NCBI GenBank assembly: GCA_025618425.1
Contig: CM046837.1
Span: forward strand, 24,974,793-25,038,792
Reading direction: 5' to 3'
Length of the DNA: 64,000 nucleotides
Source: Heliocidaris tuberculata
Taxonomy: Eukaryota > Echinodermata > Echinoidea > Camarodonta > Echinometridae
The number at the start of each line of letters is the position of its first letter. The first letter of the stretch is position 1. The translations under genes were made by a program, and so were the position numbers. Of this stretch, positions 60,262-64,000 are shown in pieces. The notes beneath the pieces were generated by a model. The model did no database searches. It was not told where the DNA came from and was given only the letters and a program-made list of their open reading frames with translations.

Positions 60262-60370
60262 CTGTTTGCACACAACAATAAAATTTTAAAATTATTGGTA
60301 AAAAATTCATACCTATACATTACAAAGAACACACAGATATTCTTTTTTTTTATTAAAAGGAATTTTCAAG

Positions 60371-60490
60371 ATGTAGTCACGTCTTTCGTATGGCGACGTG
60401 AAAGGTCAGGCCCAAGATGCAAATAATAATATCTGATGAATACACGTCTTTAAAAAAACCAAGTACCCACACAGGCAGACACACACAAAC
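60371..60490 (+). repeat. 5'-truncated SINE copy
   Basis: Matches the body and CA-rich tail of 44003-44187 (gtcacntctttcgnatggng, aatacacgtctntaaaaa, acacacacaaac) but lacks its A and B boxes. Confidence 0.75.
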
Positions 60491-61182
60491 GTTGGTTAGC
60501 CTATCAAAGTTTTTGAGATGTGCACAAACCAAACAACAGTACAAAACTCCCCAAACCAAACTCAGTCCTTATCGCGAACATGATCAGTAGCGTATCTAGA
60601 ATTATGACGCACAAAATTATCAGCTTAAAAATTCAAATGGGACTAATTCACCATGTTTAATTCAGAAAATATGACATTGCGTGAAAATTATTTTCATGCT
60701 CTAGCAGAGGGATTCGCAGCCAAATTTTCGTTTATACGTATAACTATAAGTGAGGGAGCAAAGCGAATGAGTGGTAATTTTTTGTGCAATTTTGCCCCTC
60801 AGAAATGCAACTTCTAATTTGTGTCAAGCTCTCGAAAAAAGGAAGCACAGCAACCCAGCTTAAGAGTAATTTTTTAAATTTTAAACATTGGAAATCCTGT
60901 TCTATTCACTTCTTCCTACAATGTATATTGGGGTGGGGTGGGGAAGCAACAAAATACATGAAATACATATTCGAGACATTAAGCCAGGCTATCGAAAGTT
61001 GGCACTCTTTTTTTCTTTCCTGAGTGCGTGTGTTATGGGGGAGGGGGGCAATATTGAAAAAGATTTGTATGAAAATAATATATAAGCTAGGGAAAAATTA
61101 CGAGATCCCGAAGAAATATAATCCTGCGAGGGAGCAAAGCTTCTGAGCTTCAGAAAATTTTGGCATTCTAAACCCTTTAACG

Positions 61183-61511
61183 AGATGAATGCAACTGCAT
61201 CTCCTATATGCCTCTGCCTAAATTCAGTTGATGGCTCAAACTATTCTTGAAATATTGTGATAACGAGAATAAAAAGCCTACAATTACGCGTTAGTTGACC
61301 TCTTTGCCATTTGACCTCACATCTTATAAATAACCCCAAAGTCTGATCACTTTATCTCCTCCTAATAATGAATATTTACAAAATAGTTGAGATATGGTGA
61401 TAATAAAGCTAAAATAACATTCATTTCACATATAATGACCAACTTTGACCTACATGAACAAAAATCTAATCAGTTTGTCTCACTATGGTGATGCATACAT
61501 GTACTAGTTCC
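61183..61511 (+). mobile_element. Head fragment of the DINE/pearl-like element
   Basis: Matches 41252 onward (tcctatatgcctc, aattcagttgatggctcaaa, atggtgatgcatac) and stops where the tandem core would continue; no (GGAC)n. Confidence 0.8.
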
Positions 61512-61534
61512 TAGCTCCACTGCCACTGCCATTA

Positions 61535-61950
61535 AGGCCACGGCACACCTTACGATCGGTCTGCGATCCGATTTGTGAAATAAATTGCAGTGGCATTAAA
61601 TATTGGCATTTTGACAAATGAAATCTACCCTATTCAGGTTCTGAAAAGTAATATGAATACTAAACGAAGGGTTTTGGTGAGCTGTCAGCTTTCTACAGGG
61701 AATAAGGGCAAAATTAGTTTCAAATCGTAGGCAGTCATACGATCTTTGTGACGTCACTACGACTCGGAGCCGATTTGGCCATTCCACAGACTAGAAAACT
61801 TGGCAAAGGCCGTATTATCGATTTTACTATCTGTATGACTATTCAGACTCTCAAACAAAAATATTTTTCGTTTTTAAATGATTTGTCAAATGATATTACA
61901 TTTTGTTCTGAAATCGGATCGCAGACCGATCGTAAAGTGTGCGGTGGCCT
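61535..61950. mobile_element. PIF/Harbinger-type MITE, 416 bp
   Basis: AGGCCACGGCACACCTTACG is the inverse of the right end (CGTAAAGTGTGCGGTGGCCT) with two mismatches; the match extends through atcggtctgcgatccgattt, about 40 bases. TTA flanks both ends (61532-61534, 61951-61953). A 3-bp TWA duplication with GGCC-rich ends indicates PIF/Harbinger. Non-coding. Confidence 0.88.
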
Positions 61951-62079
61951 TTAGGTGGTGGAGCTCCAGGTACAACTAACCCAAATCTTCCTTGCCCATT
62001 AGTTCGGTAGGTCGCATCGCTTCATTTCGGCAGGTAAGATGAAAATTTGTACTTACATTTCAAGAGAACTACTGTAACT

Positions 62080-62400
62080 ATCCAGCAGGCACTTTGATTT
62101 CACAATTTGACGATTATTTTGATTTTAAAAAATGGAATTTCCTCGCCAAGCCGATCTTCCCCCGTCCTGTACTGTCGATTCAAATGACTCAATCACACAG
62201 TGTGTAGTATATTCCGTCGATTCAAATGACTTGATCGCACGGTGCGATCAAGTCATCTATCCCGCAGGCACTTTGATTTCACAATTATTTTGACGAAAAA
62301 AATATGAAATTATCTCGCCGAGCCGATCTTTCCACATACTGTACCGTCAATTCTAATGACTTGACCGCACCGTGCGATCGAGCCATTTGAATCATTTGGA
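62080..62400. repeat. Tandem block with embedded palindrome
   Basis: Units recur with gcaggcactttgatttcaca, ctcgcc(a/g)agccgatctt and atgacttgatcgca. At 62226-62256 a 31-base odd palindrome (15 + 1 + 15) centres on cgcacggtgcg. Role unknown. Confidence 0.75.
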
Positions 62401-62913
62401 GCTACAATTTTTAACTAGTTATGTCTAAGTCTCTTAACTTTCCAGTTAGCACCTGCTGAAATTGGTATTGGCGATTGGTGTGAATGGTGTCGTAGATTTC
62501 AGATGACGATGACGGAGACTACGTACGGTAAGTTCTTATGCTATGGACGTTTTTCGGCAAAGCAAAACTTACCTGGGACTCCAGGGTGGTTGTCAATCGC
62601 ACACTAATAATTTGCATAATTTGTTTTTCTTTGATCTTTACCGCTGGCCGCACACCGGGTATTGCCGCTCAGGAACGTACTCTACTCACATCCATATGGC
62701 ATACAAAAATCAAAAGCATATGTCATTAGCCCTGAAAATTTTGCTTTCCGATTAGTCTAAATTGATCTGAATAAATTATCATAGAATATGAGAAATCATG
62801 GATGGAATTACCATATTCCTAACAATATTTTTAAATGTGCGCAAATTTTGCCTTTGGTCCACTCATAGGCCCTTGCCTATGTGGGACTGTGTCCAACATT
62901 CACTGTTGCAGGC

Positions 62914-64000
62914 TTGCAGCAGTCAAAAACAAACAACAAAATTGCTCTAAGCAAGATTTAATGTTCTTAAATTTGCTAGTTTACCTGATTCTGGGACTCT
63001 CCAACTCTTACTGTGCCACAAATTTGGGGATTCCGAGTTGAAAGTGAAATTTTAAATAATTATTTTCCTCTCATGTATGAATGATCTAGACTGGAAAAAG
63101 GCCCGCTGATACACACAAAAGCTACTGAAGCCTATTCACTCGTAAAAGCTAGTCTGGAGTACAAGGTTATCTTTAGATAAGGTTGTCCATGTAGTGATTC
63201 TACTCTGTCCCACTTGTGTATCGGAACCACTCGGGCCCACTTGAGATTACGTAGCCTGCTGAATGTGCAGCCTGCTGTAATAATCCTAACCAAAACATAA
63301 TAAATATCAAGGTAAAATTGGAACATCACTTACCAACACGTTGCCTTGGGTCTACTCTTGAATTTGATGAGAAGTTTCTGCACTCGGGTATTGAAAAAAA
63401 AAAGAATTTTGGAGCTTGAAAGTTGTCTGCCGTGACTGGGCTGAGGTAACAGTTGATTGTACCGTTTTTACGTATTTTGCTGCCCTCTTGTGCCCGATAT
63501 ACAACATTACTTTTCGGGGTTCCGTGGTATGAGCCACCGTCTGTAAATTTATCATTTAGACAATTTTTTGTATATAATTCAATAATTTACCTTGTCAAAC
63601 AATTATTTATATGAAATTTTTTTAGAGTACAGATATTTATGAATAATAATTTTCATGTTTTTACTTGTTCATAAATGATGATTTAACAATATCCATTATT
63701 TATACATTTGTATTTATCTACTTTTCTTTCAAGTATAAATGATTTCACAATATTCATTTATGTGGGGGGGGGGGGGGAGGATTCACTTATCACGATTTAT
63801 AAATAACAATTGTCACAATATCCAATATCTTTGCTTGACACTGTATCCCTTAAAGGGAATTGGTAACTTCGTGGAGGCTTGATTTAGTGAATTGTTAAAT
63901 TTTGATATCTGTCTTTTATAATGATGTTCAGAAGGATAAATAAATAGCCAGGCATAGAAAAGTTTTCAAATATATAATATTATTAAGAAAAAGTGTGATA
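62914..64000 (+). repeat. Composite dispersed repeat (pieces A and B joined), cut by window end
   Basis: 62914-63194 matches 23802-24078, and 63194-64000 matches 28628-29436, both in the plus direction. Includes a poly-G run at 63764-63777. The longest view of this element, but its right end is outside the window. Confidence 0.85.

Noticed and set aside
62505..62530. Plus-strand exon-like segment ATGACGATGACGGAGACTAC with a GTAAGTT donor.
   Set aside because: No homologous protein or downstream exon was found; it could be chance.
62573..62617. Possible FOP first exon on the minus strand (MQIISVRLTTTLESQ before a GTAAGT donor).
   Set aside because: LTTTLES loosely resembles human LVQTLEN and the phase fits, but the expected GVLNRIK segment is missing and the preceding residues do not match. 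Kept only as a lead.

Overview
This window is eukaryotic, repeat-dense, intron-rich animal DNA. The two recognisable genes are metazoan and the intergenic DNA is packed with short DNA transposons, SINEs and the palindromic word TACATGTA, so the source is most likely a marine invertebrate. An invertebrate deuterostome such as an echinoderm is my best guess, but that is inference from repeat style and protein similarity. There are no bacterial operons, CRISPR arrays or viral genes.

Left end (1-1767): the first coding exon of a WAVE/SCAR actin-nucleation regulator (WASF family) lies on the minus strand. The rest of that gene is beyond position 1. About 4.5 kb upstream is a CpG-rich patch (about 6226-6480) that could be its promoter or a non-coding 5' exon.

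Middle (about 2-44 kb): no convincing host gene. The space is filled by transposable-element relics: a Tc1/mariner-like element with TA duplications and 25-bp terminal repeats (12114-15367), two larger elements with CAGGG ends (8789-10772, 19318-20172), a 275-bp hAT element with perfect 8-bp target duplications (32824-33098), a decayed LINE (34640-36088), a DINE/pearl-like element with tandem core repeats and a (GGAC)n tract (41252-42603), six copies of a TTAA-flanked piggyBac-like MITE across the window, and several foldback elements. One foldback carries two inverted copies of a gene-like first exon.

Right third (44633-60261): a minus-strand gene of at least 14 coding exons, assembled here by splice-site and phase matching into an uninterrupted 448-codon frame. 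Its N-terminal and C-terminal parts match FOP (FGFR1OP/CEP43), a centriolar-satellite and basal-body protein. The start codon and about 34 N-terminal residues are not placed. Between the dimerisation region and the conserved C-terminal blocks, exons at 53190-49804 encode two EF-hand calcium-binding loops that the human protein, as I know it, does not have. This FOP/EF-hand architecture is the most notable item in the window. Its introns are themselves full of mobile elements (piggyBac-like, hAT, foldback, SINE, telomere-like and homopolymer tracts).

The right end (61-64 kb) holds a Harbinger-type MITE, a tandem palindromic block, and a composite dispersed repeat whose two pieces occur separately at 23.8 kb and 28.6 kb.
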